Origin: Trileptium ribeirensis
Taxonomy: Eukaryota; Nematoda; Enoplea; Enoplida; Thoracostomopsidae
Length of the DNA stretch: 64,000 nucleotides
Reading direction: 5' to 3'
Assembly: GCA_030248225.1 (NCBI GenBank)
Contig: JASANE010007292.1
Coordinates: forward strand, 1 to 64,000
The notes under the pieces are model-generated. The model saw only the letters and a list, made by a program, of their open reading frames with translations, was not told the origin of the DNA and made no database searches. Below, one piece after another: positions 24,395 to 35,900 of the stretch. Every line of letters starts with the position of its first letter. Position 1 is the stretch's first letter. The position numbers were made by a program, and so were the translations under genes.

Positions 24395-25470
24395 TAGAGT
24401 TGATCCTAGCTTGCTATCGGAAAAGCTGAATCGTGTCGAGCCGGATACGATTCATGCGTTAGTAAACTTATGGTGACCCCGCCAACCATCCTATTTTGTC
24501 ATCACCGATATCGAATCCCAAGCCCTTGTTACGGAAGACAGGCTTAATTTTATTCGGTTTCTAGCTAACCGAAAATTGACAAAATCAAATTCAAGTGCCA
24601 GCATTTAGACCTTGTGTTCGACCAGAATTTCGACGATTTCAGTTTGCAGAAATTCTGTTCCCTAATGCATTATCAATTAAATTTGGACTATTCAGTGTTC
24701 GCGAACAAATTTAATGCAAAAGTGATGTCACAATCAAATCGACAAATTTGCGTTCTCAAAAACTTGGGTAATTTTTCTTCAATTTTCGCGAAGTCAAAAT
24801 CGTTAGATTTTAATCGCAAGCGGTGTGTTCACGAACAGATTTACGCCGAATTTCAAAAAACCACAAAGCCTTCCGTAACAAATTTTATGCAAAAATACTA
24901 AATAGCATGGTTGGCGGGGTTACCTCAAGTTTACTCGCGCATCACGAAGAGGCGAGTCGAGCAAGAACTTGAAAAACGGGTCTTTGCCACCTATAATAAA
25001 AATCCAATAAACTTCTAAGGTAGTGGTGGATCCAGGATTGCGCGCGGAGGGATCTCGAGCGCGCCACACCCCACCGGGCCGCACCCCCACCCGCGGCGCT
25101 GCACCTTCCTGCCCTTTCCGCCGACGCATCGAACCCTCCCCCAAAAGGGGCCGCACCCTGCACTCCCCCAAGTTCCGTAGCCTCTCCGACGCTCCGAACC
25201 CTCTCCCCGAGCCACCACATACTCCCCTGGGCGACGCACCCTCTATCCCACCCTCCACGAGGCGGTGAACAACCGTGAACAACCAAGGTGCAGCCGCCGC
25301 ATCTCCTTCCCCTGACGCACCGCACCCTTAAACCTTCCCCTACTGAAAGACCGCATCCAAACCCCGCAGCCCCGGATCCCGAGCCCCCCACAAAGTGTGA
25401 CTCCCACAACCTCCGCGCGGCCGCCTGGATTCAACCCACAAATGCTCCTGGGTTTTCCGTTGTAGCATGC
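24395..25470 (+). repeat. GC-rich repeat unit 1, split by a small TIR element
   Basis: The unit starts TGATCCTAGCTTGCTATCGG and, after the insertion at 24455-24941, continues ACGAAGAGG...GAGCAAGAACTTGAAAAACG, then ACCTATAATAAA, GTGGATCCAGGATT, and a GC-rich part with recurring CCCTCCCC and GAGGCGCCGC-like words. It ends near a CAACCCACAAATGCTCCTGG stretch. Related units lie at 26821, 27341 and 27787 and in inverse orientation at about 25630-26000. Open frames up to 155 codons here arise from the GC bias and are not taken as genes. Confidence 0.8.
24455..24941 (+). mobile_element. Small non-autonomous TIR element with 3-bp target duplication, copy 1
   Basis: The element is 487 bp with terminal inverted repeats of about 44 bp: TGCGTTAGTAAACTTATGG at the left, and TGCGCGAGTAAACTTGAGG on the complement of the right end, both followed by an ACCCCGCCAACCAT stretch. 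It is flanked by TCA on both sides (24452-24454 and 24942-24944). Paralogous repeat units at about 26950 and 27440 carry the uninterrupted site TTCACGAAGA with one TCA, giving an empty-site comparison. A 95-codon open frame inside (24614-24901) is similar to one in copy 2 but has no recognised domain. A 3-bp duplication fits PIF/Harbinger-like or CACTA-like mobilisation; the family is not assigned. Confidence 0.85.
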
Positions 25471-25629
25471 CAGTAGTGGTACATTTCTAACCCAGTTTCC
25501 TGGAATTTCATTGAAAACCGAAGCTTACTTTTTTAAGAAGTAAGGATTAGTATGTGTCAGAAATAGTCGTCGTTGCCTATTTCATTCCAATATTTAGTCT
25601 CGGGCGGCATAACATTTACTTCACGAACG

Positions 25630-26000
25630 AAGCGCAGCTCAGGGGCGGGTGCGGCGGTTGGGGGCGAAGCTCTTGGGACAGGATGGTACGGCTCTTCAGA
25701 GCGAGGTACCATTAATCGCGGAGAAGCAACGCTTTGGGGAGATGGAAAATGGGGGCAGCACCTCAAGCCGCGGGTGTGCGACTCTTTGGGAAAGGGAGTG
25801 CGGTGACTCGAGGAGGTGAGGTGCGGCGCGTTGTGGGGGGGAGGGTTGTGGCGCCTAGGGGTGGGTGGGCGGAGGAGGGTGCGGCGCCTAGGTGCTGCTT
25901 AAGAGTTTATTGGATATGTATTACAGGTTGCAAAAAGCCACGTTGTTCCAGTTCTTCCTCGACTTGGCTCTTTGTGATCAATATTCGGCTAGATCTGGAT
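25630..26000 (-). repeat. GC-rich repeat unit, inverse orientation
   Basis: On the minus strand this contains ATCACAAAGAGCCAAGTCGA and GGCTTTTTGCAACCTGTAAT, matching the CACGAAGAGCC...GAGCAAG and CACCTATAATAAA parts of the direct units, followed by the GC-rich part. It is diverged. GC-rich sequence of the same kind continues to about 26230. Confidence 0.55.
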
Positions 26001-26264
26001 AGGCCGCTTTCTCACGACGCGCCGCTCTCCACCCTCTCGATGTATCGTTTCGAGGAAACGCCGAACTCCCTCGCAGGCTCCGCACCTACGCCGCGAGGCA
26101 CCCCACCCAACCCTTTCCCCTCCCCGAGGCACGGGACCCCCTAGACCCGGATCGTTGCCCCCACCCTCTTATCCTAGGCGCCGCAACCCTCCCTCAGAGG
26201 CGCGGCCAGCATTCGACCCACGAATCCTATTGGGTCACCTCGTGCTCATAGCCGCACAACTAAT

Positions 26265-26820
26265 ATGGCGTTTAAGTTAGGTTGTGTGTAAAATGACTCT
26301 AAGTTGTCCAACAGTCTAATAAGGCGCATACCGTTTCCGCAATAGCTGTTCTAGTCACCCCGGACAACTAGAGGAGTCTTACGTGACTGCAAAGTTTTGC
26401 ATGAACAGTCTGCGCTATGCATTTTGTCCGATAGCGTTTCCATCGACTATATCTAAAACACGCGCCAAAATTTCAATTTCTTATCTTGGCGTTTGTCAAT
26501 AATAGCACTTGTCCAAAATTTGAATCTTTACTCAATGTAGCGCTGCCAAAATTTGAATTTCCCGCCCCGGAAACTATTAAAATTTAAATTTTTACCGGTA
26601 TAGCATAAATCATAACGTTAACCACATAAATTAGTGCGGCAGGACACAATAGTCTGTCCTATATAGTCTGCCTAGACTTGACAGATTATCCAGAGAGCTA
26701 TACACGGCTGCAAAGAAAACACGTATACTATCTAGCTGGTGCTATAGCAATGTCCATTGAATCTGCTTTGATAGCCGTACAAGACCAAGTTAGGCTGCAC
26801 TCAACGTATCGTAAACGACC
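26265..26820 (+). repeat. Dispersed repeat with AAATTTTGGC-type units, copy 1
   Basis: This contains diverged reverse-oriented copies of a unit of about 33 bp (GCCAAAATTTGAATTTCC) at 26465-26600 and then a stretch with CAATGTCCATTGAATCTGC and TCAACGTATCGTAAACGA. The reverse complement of the same order is found at 57329-58100. It sits between GC-rich repeat units. Confidence 0.7.
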
Positions 26821-27340
26821 CATAATGATGGCCCACTTTACAGCACACTAGAAAAATCCTAGCTAATGTAGGAGTAGCAAGCTTTTATCGTTTAGAGCCT
26901 GAGAGCTGATCCTAGCTTGTTATTGGAACAGCCAAGCTGAGTCGACCTAGATACTTTTCACGAAGAGCCTAATCGAGCAAGAGCATGAAAAACATGGCCC
27001 TTTTCCACCTATAATAAATATTCAGTAAACTTCAAACAGTGAAGGATCCAGGATTTCACGGTGGTGGGATCCCTAGGCGCCCTCTCCGCATCCACCCCCG
27101 AGACGACACACCCATGCCCGTGACGTCGCACCCTCTACCAGGGCAAGCGTCGCACGCCCGCGGCCTCACTTTCCCACGCTGCAGCACTCCCCCGAGGCAC
27201 CGCATCCCCTCCCGAACCGCCGAATCCCACATCCTCGAGGCGCCACATCTCCACCCCGAATCGTCGCCCCTACTCCCCTCCGCGGTGCCGCTCGCATTCG
27301 AAACACGGACAGACGACCCTTGCGTCGAGACAGACAACCA
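26821..27340 (+). repeat. GC-rich repeat unit 2
   Basis: Starts with GGCCCACTTTACAGCACACT, then GATCCTAGCTTGTTATTGG, TTTTCACGAAGAGCC, GAGCAAGAGCATGAAAAACA, ACCTATAATAAATATT, GGATCCAGGATT and a GC-rich tail with CCCGAGGCACCGC-type words. It preserves the empty target site of the small TIR element found in unit 1. Confidence 0.8.
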
Positions 27341-27786
27341 AAATGATAGCCCACTTTACAGCACCCTAGAAAACGATATTGTTTGGAGCGTGAGAGCTTA
27401 TTCTAACCTGTTATCAGTAGAGTCGAACCGCTCGAGCTGGATGCTGTTCACGAAGAACGAGCAGCAACTTGAAAACGTGGGTCTTTGACACCTATAATAA
27501 ATATTTTGTAAACTTCTAATCTTTAGGGGATTCAGGATTATATATACTATGCAGAGATCCCTGGGCGCCCGAACCTCATTCCCTCCCCCGAGGCGTCGCA
27601 TTGCTCACCCTACCGCTCTAAACCCTCCCCCGAGTTCTTTCCATCCCCCTCGTGGTGGTGTACACCGCCCGAGGCGCCGCACCCCTTTATCCCTCGCCCT
27701 GAATAGTGGCTACTGCTTCCGCGGCGCCGCTCGCGGTCGATCCACAGTTGCTCGTGAGTCCGCTCTTGGTTTTAGATACACATCTA
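27341..27786 (+). repeat. GC-rich repeat unit 3
   Basis: Same order of blocks as unit 2: AGCCCACTTTACAGCACCCT, TGTTCACGAAGAACGAGCAG, ACCTATAATAAATATTTTGT, GGATTCAGGATT, then the GC-rich part with GAGGCGCCGC words. It directly abuts units 2 and 4. Confidence 0.8.
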
Positions 27787-28095
27787 CTAGCCCACTTTAC
27801 GGCACACTAGAAAACGATGTTGTTTAGGGCTCGAGAGTCAAACCTAGCGTGTTATCGAAAGAGCCGAGCCGAGTCGAGCCTGATACTGTTAACTAAGAGC
27901 CTAATGAAGCAAGATCTTGAAAAACGTGGCACTCTTTTATCTATAATATATATGCTGTAAACTTCGAGACAGTGCCGGATCCAGAATGGTGGAGGGATGC
28001 GAGACGCGCACCCATATTCACACTGAGACGCCACCCACCTGAAGGCGCCGCATGGCTTCGACCCACGGATCTACCCGTGGGTCCGATCTTCCATC
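27787..28095 (+). repeat. GC-rich repeat unit 4, shortened
   Basis: Starts AGCCCACTTTACGGCACACT and runs through CTAACTAAGAGCC-like and TCTATAATATATATGCTG stretches to GGATCCAGAATGG, with only a short GC-rich tail. Confidence 0.75.
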
Positions 28096-28618
28096 TAGAC
28101 ATACAATAGTTATAACGCATGCAGCAACAAACTAAGAAAAATCTAGCTGCATGCAAACCACGTAACTAGCTATCAAAAAATTTTATTCAGTATCATAAAT
28201 ATATGGTTCTTCTTTTATGATTTGTCTGGAAAATTAAATAAAAATAAGGTTGATATAAGAAGGGAAACAAAATAATGTCGATATTCCAGTGCCTATTCTA
28301 TTCACCAGAGAATGTGTTTGCGGAATGTAATGCGGCTTCATAAATAAATGTTTGTTCAGTCAGAGCCGTGTTTTAAAAACTTCTTTTGATTTTAATGCGC
28401 TCCCTTCGTGCAGAAAATGTTTATGTCGCATGAGACGAAATAATCAAAATAAATGATCAACATTGGCTGTTTAAGATACTGACTAAACTTTACTTCTTAA
28501 AAAGGTATATCTCCAAAAAAAGTGGGCGTCATTTTTTTACAAACTGCAGAAATCTTTGTTAAGAAATGCACCAATATTGGCGAAAAACATGTGATAGGGG
28601 TAGGGATAGGGATGAATA
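28096..28618. other. Noncoding gap before the LTR element
   Basis: AT-rich sequence with no notable open frame. A short GGGGTAGGGATAGGGATG run lies just before the 5-bp target site TCTAG at 28619-28623. Confidence 0.6.
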
Positions 28619-28623
28619 TCTAG

Positions 28624-28954
28624 TGTTATGGCGATCGACAATTAGCGAACATTCTAGAACATTGAGCAAAGTCTAGAAACTTGTAGAACATTCCGTAACG
28701 TCATTCCCAGAACCTTTTATAACGATAATTGAAGAATCTTCCAGAACGTTCGATGACATGATCACATATTCGAGAATGTTCCATGAGTACATAAAAGCTA
28801 ATGTCGAAACAGTAACGTATGACTTCTGTCAGTGCATTTGTTACCGTTTGTTTCATTCAACTCCATTCGTGTTTTCCGTGTTTGTGTGTTAATAAACGTT
28901 TACTTCAAGCCCCGTTGTCTGTGCTTTTTCGTTCACACACTCGGAGATACAACA
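28624..28954 (+). repeat. 5' LTR
   Basis: 331 bp, from TGTTATGGCGATCGACAATT to ACTCGGAGATACAACA. It contains repeated AGAACATTC/TTCCAGAACGTTC words and AATAAACG near the 3' part, a plausible polyadenylation signal. A short open frame beginning at 28832 crosses into the internal region and is not a gene. Confidence 0.93.
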
Positions 28955-29064
28955 GGGATTTTTGTCGCACTGAGTAGGATCTGTCCTCGACATTTCGGTC
29001 AAAGACTCGTTTCGTTCAATTCACGTCTTCCCCGATTGCCGAAGGGTCAAACACCGAATTCATC

Positions 29065-30489
29065 ATGTCAGAGATTGCTCAGCTCATCGCCATGATGCAA
29101 AAGCAACTGGATGCTCAAGGGAAGCGACATCTAGAATAAATGGAGGCTATGATCAAAGTGCTACAACCGGGCTTCCAAACATACGCCGGAGACACCACCA
29201 TGCCTTCTCCACTTCCGAATATTCCTGATTTTGAGCACGTTCGACTCAACGTCCGAACTTTGGCCAGACTACTGGAATCGATTTCAAACCTTCGCTGGAG
29301 CACATTCCGTGTTGGACAGCATGATGGCCCAGATTTTCCTGACCAATCAATCCAAAGAGGTCTACCGCCTGCTTGGGAATCTGGCGCGTCAACAAAGTCC
29401 TCCAAAGGCCATCAACGACCTTGTTATGGACGATATCGTTGACTTCATGAAGAACCAGTACGATCCCAGACGTTTCGTCGTCAATGAAAGATTCATGTTT
29501 TGGAGCGACATGCGACGGAAGCCGGGTGAAACCCTACAGGAGCTTGCGGCACGTATCCGCCAAGATGCCGCAACCTGCGACTTTGCCTCAATCAAGGATC
29601 CTCAGTACGAAGCACTCCGGTCACGCTTCATTTGCCCGTCAGTAACGAAGCCTTTCAGAAGGCCTTATTCAAAGTCAAAGATGACGACCTCGATTTTGTC
29701 AGGGCGGTTCAAATTGCCGTTGAAACGGAAGATGCTGAAAAAGTCGCCAAAGAAGCGGTGCATGGCGTCAAACCAAAGCCGGTCAACAAGATCCATCAGC
29801 AGCGCACATCCGAAACAAAGGCAAAAGCAAAAAGCATTGCCGACCGGAAGAAACCCCGATTTCCGTGTCCTCGCTGTGGGAACAATAATCATCACGCGTC
29901 CGAATGCCCTTTTATCAACGCGGATTGCAATTTCTGTGGTATAAAGGGCCATCTGGAAAAGGTTTGTCGCAAGAAGATTACAAGTGCTCAAATCAAGTCT
30001 TCCGTTAAAAAGATTCAACAAGTTCAAGTGGTCACCAACAACAGTTCCTTACACAAGTTGGAAACATCCGTCAAAATTCACGACAAACCCATACGAATGG
30101 AAATCGACACAGCGACAAATGGCAACTTCAGCTCCAAGCAAAGTTGGGAGAAGCTGGGTCGCCCAAATCTGGTCAAATCCTTGTGGAAGTACGAATCTGC
30201 CAGTAAACACAATTTGCCAGTGCTTGGAACTTTCGTCGCACGCACCCAGGCTCAGGATTCTAAGGAGCAACTGGAAGTCCAATTCACGGTGTCTGAGATC
30301 CCAGACCTTAACCTGCTGGGGCGCAACGCCATAAAGAAATTGGGCATTTCGATTGACGAGATCATCAACCTCACTGGTGAGTGCAACGCGGTTTTCAGTC
30401 ATTTGAAGCCGATGTCCAACTTCAGCAACGTTGTCAAAACCTGTGCCAGGAATTTCCCAACCTTTGGAAACCAGAACTGGGCGGCCTAA
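29065..30489 (+). pseudogene. Degenerate gag and protease region of the gypsy element
   Basis: Gag packages the element RNA; the protease cuts the polyprotein. The likely start ATG is at 29065 (MSEIAQLIAMMQKQLD), 110 bp after the 5' LTR. An in-frame TAA at 29137 ends it, and the frame shifts near 29225 and back near 29635. Capsid-like sequence is at 29231-29640 (DYWNRFQTFAG, GETLQELAARIRQDA). Two CCHC zinc knuckles are intact at about 29868-29970: CPRCGNNNHHASEC and CNFCGIKGHLEKVC, both CX2CX4HX4C. The protease follows near 30100 with IDTATNGNF, where DTG or DSG is expected, so its active site is altered. A frameshift near 30480 leads into the reverse transcriptase. Confidence 0.88.
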
Positions 30490-32950
30490 AGAATTTTCAG
30501 TTGGAAGTTAAATTCAAGGACAATTCCGAGCCAATCTTCCGGAAAGTTCGCCCAGTCCCTTGCGCCCTCAAGCCGGACCTCGAAGAGGCCCACAGAAAAG
30601 GGATAGAAAAAGGCGTCTGGGAACCCGTACAATTTTGAGATTATGGAACCCCCGTGGTACCTATCATGAGAACGCTATTGCCACGACAACAAAAACCCAA
30701 GTTGCGGGTTTGTGGCGACTATTCCGTTACAGTCAACACTCAACTGGAAGAGCATGCACACCTACTGCCTCTGCCGGAGGATCTAATGCAAAAACTCGGA
30801 GGTGGGTACGGGTTTAACAAAACCGACTTGGATGATGCCTTCAACCAAATCTTGCTGGGTCCAATCAGTCAACGACGACTGGCTCTTAGTGCATATAAAG
30901 GAGTTCTTCTACAGAAGCGGCTTCCTTTTGGAATCAAGTCTGCTCCCGGATACTTTCGGCAAATCATGGAACAACTGACCAACGATTTACCTGGTGTAGT
31001 TGTCTACCTGAATGATTTGTTGGTCAGCGAAAAGGACGCCGAAGACCACTTTAACAATTTACGACATTTGCTCAATCGTCTCGAGACAAAGGTCTTCGTT
31101 GTCGACTGGAGAAATGTCAATTTTCTCAACCCTTTGTGGAGTATCTGGGTCACTATCTCTCTCATGAGGGAATCCCCAAGGGCCCCAAAGTGGATGATGT
31201 CGTCAATATGCCAGCCCCAACAGATGTTTCCAGCCTGAAAGCGTTCCTTGGATCCGTACAATTCTGCGCCAAATTTTTGCCATCTAATTTCTCGACACTC
31301 GCAGAGCCGCTGTATGGTTTAACAAAGAAGCATTCCAAATGGATTTGCGAGCAAGACCAAAAAGCGGCATTCCAGAAACTGAAGGACTTGCTCTGCTCCG
31401 AAAATTTCCTCGTGCATTTCAACAGCCAACTACGTCTGGGTTTGGCTTGTGACGTGTCAAAAGTTGGAATTGGAGCGGTTCTTTTTCACCGCTATCCCGA
31501 CGGCAGTGAACGCCCCATCTTTAATGTTTCTAAAACGCTCACCGATACACAAAGAAATTACAGCCAAATCCAGAAAGAAGCCTTGGCAATTGTGTTCGGT
31601 CTGAAAAAGTTTTACCAGTACTTTTATAGAAGAAGGTTTATCCTGGTAACTGATCATCGACCGCTCAAAGTGCGCTTTGGCCCGGGCAAAGAAATCCCAC
31701 TTTTGGCCGCAAGTCGCTTAGCTCGATGGGCAATGCTGTTAAACCAGTACGACTACAGTGTTGAATTCCGCAAAAGCAAGAACCATGCAAACGCTGACGC
31801 ACTCAGCCGCCTCCCGAAGACGTCTCCTTCGACGAGAAAGAGATCGAGGTCGATGCCGAAATGGTTTTTTCAATACGACACGTGAAAGACAAGTTGACAC
31901 CGGCTAATCAAGGTTCGTTAGTACGAGAGTCTGCGAAAGACCCTGTTCTTTCAACGGTGCTCAGGTTTATATTTGAAGGATGGCCTCCAAAACGAAGCGA
32001 TGAAGGCTCGGAGATGCAACGTTTCCGACAAATTTCTGAATCAATATGTATCTGCAACGGTTGCCTGGTTCACGGAACTAGATTTGTGATTCCAACCTCT
32101 ATGCGACGTCGCATCCTGGAACTGTTACATATTGGACACTTTGGGATGCATCGGATGAAGAGTCTTGCTCGCACGTCCGTCTACTGGCCCAACATTGACG
32201 AAGACATTGAGGCCACCTGCCGTCATTGTGTTCCATGTGGAGAACATCAAAACAAACCAGCAAAACCTCCCGTACATCCTTGGATGTTGCCTGAAAAACC
32301 GTGGAGCCGACTTCACATGGATCACGCATTAATTTCATGGGCTCCAACTGGTTACTGCTCACAGACGCTTACTCCAAGTATCCTTGCAGTCATCCTACAC
32401 AAGCTGTGACCGCCAAGGCTACAATTGACCTCCTATACCAAGATTTGGCTCGCTACGGGTGTCCACACACGTTGGTAACCGATAATGCAACAGCATTCCA
32501 GTCTAAAGGATTCAAAGTCTGCTGTCAAGAAAGTTAGATCACTCACCTTACAGGAGCTCCCTACCATCCGGCTACCAATGGGTCGGCGGAATGACTGGTA
32601 CAAACTTTCAAACAGGCACTTCGGAAGTCCAACCTTCCTCCGAAAAAAGCACTTCAAGAGTTCCTCATGCAGTTCCGTCGTACTCCAAATTCGTCAGGAT
32701 ACTCGCCAAGTGAAATATTGAATTCACGCCAAATCCGGGCAAAGATTGATACGCTGCCTCCCTCTCCTGCTCACAGAGCACAAGGTAGACAATCCAGAGA
32801 GGCAACAAAGTCACAGCGTCGCGTATCAAAGATTATCCGGTCGTGGAAGTTGGAGATCCGGTCTACACGCTATACTTTGGGCCAAGAAGAGAAAATCAAG
32901 GTCGTTGGGTTCCAAGAATTGTCGTCAAACGAAAAGGAGTCCGCACCTTT
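30490..32950 (+). pseudogene. Degenerate pol region (RT, RNase H, integrase), 5' portion
   Basis: The reverse transcriptase reads through RPVPCALKPDLEEAHRKG and a TGA at 30636, then KTDLDDAFNQI (catalytic motif A, near 30820-30850), LPFGIKSAPGYFRQIM, and VYLNDLLVS at about 31000-31025. Motif C is normally YxDD; here the first Asp is Asn. A frameshift near 31130 follows. RNase H (about 31440-31800) keeps acidic residues in LACDVSKVG, QKEALAIVF and VTDHRPL. Another frameshift lies near 31820. The integrase zinc region is at about 32125-32240 (HIGHFGMH...CRHCVPC). The catalytic Asp in TDAYSKYP and TDNATAF and the Glu after HPATNG are visible, but split by frameshifts (near 32330) and a TAG at 32535. 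The last part is interrupted at 32950 by the nested insertion. Confidence 0.88.
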
Positions 32951-35900
32951 GTAACGAAGAACAATCGAACGAACGTTTTTATAGAGAATTTCAGCACTCT
33001 GGACGTTTGGGAATGTGCGACTGTCGTTACGAAAAACGATGAACTATGATCCTTATTCAAATGTACCACTTAAGTCAAATGAATGCCCCAAAATACTCGA
33101 ATTAAACTCTGAGCCTAGCCTATAAACTATAATACTATCACTCTCTATGCGTGTATACACAACTAATTCCACTCTAATTATTCTCAGCAAAAGAAGTAAA
33201 CACCGTTTCAATCAAAGCAATCACTGTATAAGTATATACTGTGGTTCAAAACAAGCTTGAAATGATGAGCAATGTACGTACGTACAACAATCCAGAATCC
33301 ATCAAACTGTATAATCAATAAAATCTTCAAACACAAAAGAGAAGAATATTTGTTAAAATATCGCAAAGGTGAGCACATGCTCTTTAACACTCATCATCAT
33401 GCCACGGTGTCTCTATCTTTACTTCTTCACAGGAAATCTTTACACCGCTTTAACATCCACGAGCCGCGTGACTGTCCACAATAATCGCCCAATAATAGAA
33501 TGCCGAGATATTGCTTGCGCGAATAACCGATAAGCAGGGATACCTCTGTGCCGTAAACCAAATGAGCTAAAGTCCAAACCCTTTAAGCCACTAGGGAACA
33601 GAAATAACCAGTTAATACCTCCACAAAATCCAAACCACAATATAAGACTGACTTACAATGCCGCAGAAACGAAGCTATCGAACAAACAACCAACCAACAA
33701 AACTCTAAACTGTCGCTCAATAACTAACGAATAAAACTGACGAACAACTGAAAAGAGGCTAAGCAACAACTGTGTATCTCTCTGACGGTACAACAAGAAT
33801 GAGGCCTCGAGGAGAGCGCGTACCAGTTTAAGTACCTGTCACCCAGCCAACCCAAATGCCATCATAAAGTGATTTCGAAATTGAAGTAACATTTTAATAA
33901 CTATTCATAGTACCAGCGAATTATTATTAGCAACATTGTTTTGACTTAAGGCACACCGATACAAACAAAGTAGTTCTAAACCATATGTGCTGTGCAACAA
34001 AATTCAGTAATCGGTCAATAACAACTTAAAGTTATTCTATTTTTAAATGATTACCTGGCGTAGTATCTTTACAACGATAAAGTCTTAAATGTTGAGCAAA
34101 ACAAATTTTGGTCAACATTTAGAAAGATTAATCGCTTGCGTATTTTTGTTAATATATACTGCAGACGACGAGATGAAGTTCGTATATAATTTCTTTAAAA
34201 CATAATGACTATATAATTAAAGGTCAACTGTACAACGAAGCGTCGACTAAACACGTACGACCGTGGATATAGACAGACAGAGTAGATACGCGGCATAAAA
34301 CCTTATATGCTCGGAACGCCGTCCAGTAAAATTTTGCAAAAGCACCAAAGTGACAAATGTCGACTATGCAGATCTACGAAAACAACAAATAAGATCTTAA
34401 TGGAATATTAACATAAATATTTATGCTAGAATGCTTTAAGAACAGAATAAAAATTAATAATTTATAATATAAAATATAAAAAAATAGTGTATTACAAGCC
34501 CTACTTACTTAGAAGAAACTAAACAACAGCGCTACGTTGGAACACCTTAAATACTGCAATACGATTAAGCCTATAACAGTTGACCATGATAATATTGCTA
34601 ACAAGCGGGCAGATGCTGGCTGGGTAAACAAATAATCAACTAGTTACATACAGACCTATATTTTAAGTGTATAACATGGGCTATATGTTAAAAAATTTAT
34701 ACATATGTAAATATATCAACATAATCTAATTAGTTTAACCACTTATCTAGACAGTAACTATAGCGTATATATATATGACGGTGACTGCCATACATTACAT
34801 ACCAAACCCTTAAGATCCTAAAATAATACTTCTAAATAGCCTTTACTTTATCACTACGCACTTCGCTGCAGGCAAATCAAATTGTGAGCCAGAAACGGTA
34901 ACAAAATGCTAAACGAAGTAGCGCTCTATACGAGTGTAGACCATTTTAATTACAGCATCGCAAAATTAAAATTGCCACCAGGCATATAGTATAAGTTGTA
35001 AATGCACGAAGGCAATAAAATAAAAGATGATCGGCTAAAGAACTATACATATACATAAAGGTTAGTTGATTAAACATCACAAAAGTGCTCACATGAGCGG
35101 TCGTATTCCATAGAGATAAGAATAATACGTATAAATATCTCAACATATATACGGATGCATTCGAACAAAGTCGTAGCTGTACAATAAAACGAATCTGGTA
35201 GCCAGAAAAGCAGTAGTTGTTTCGATTGAATAAATCAGACATTCACTATATATATAGTAGAAGAGGGGCATATACCCATGAGCGTATATATACATATACT
35301 TTTGTGAACTAACAGAAATTATAATATACGGAAAATCTAATTTACATACACAAGCAGGCTGAAGAGGCGAAGTAGTCCATAGAAAGTCAAAGAAGTGAAT
35401 CCGTCTGCTGCATTGTATTTACAGCACTCTAAATTTTAGGTGGAGAAGGTCTACTCAGTAGCCAAAATAATATGTAAATTATTCTACACTTATGATACTT
35501 CAAAGTAAGAGAATCGTTGCCGAACAAAATGTCCAGTTACATACGATAAAATATATAATTATTCGGGCCTGTATACACGAATATTCTCCTTCTTGACATA
35601 TACATATCTCCTCCGATATCCTCGTGACTATCGGACACAGTACAACTAATGCCGTAATTTTACAAAAAAACAGTATTAAGTGCTGCCATCTAAAAAAGGC
35701 CAAAAGTGGCTAACTACCTGTTAAACATACCAGCTAAGCGAGCATATATACTAAAAATTATCCTTCCGAAAATTTAAATAAAGCCTCGGCCTTACTTAAG
35801 TGACGAATGTTAGAAGAACCCTAATGCACTGTTCTTGACTTGAATCAAATGCACCTTAGACTTGTTATGCTCGAGGCAAAAATTCAGCTCAACACAAAAA

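Noticed and set aside
24942..25409. 155-codon open frame on the minus strand and neighbours in 25.0-27.9 kb
   Set aside because: They translate the GC-rich repeat tails in several frames at once and show no domain or consistent frame between units.
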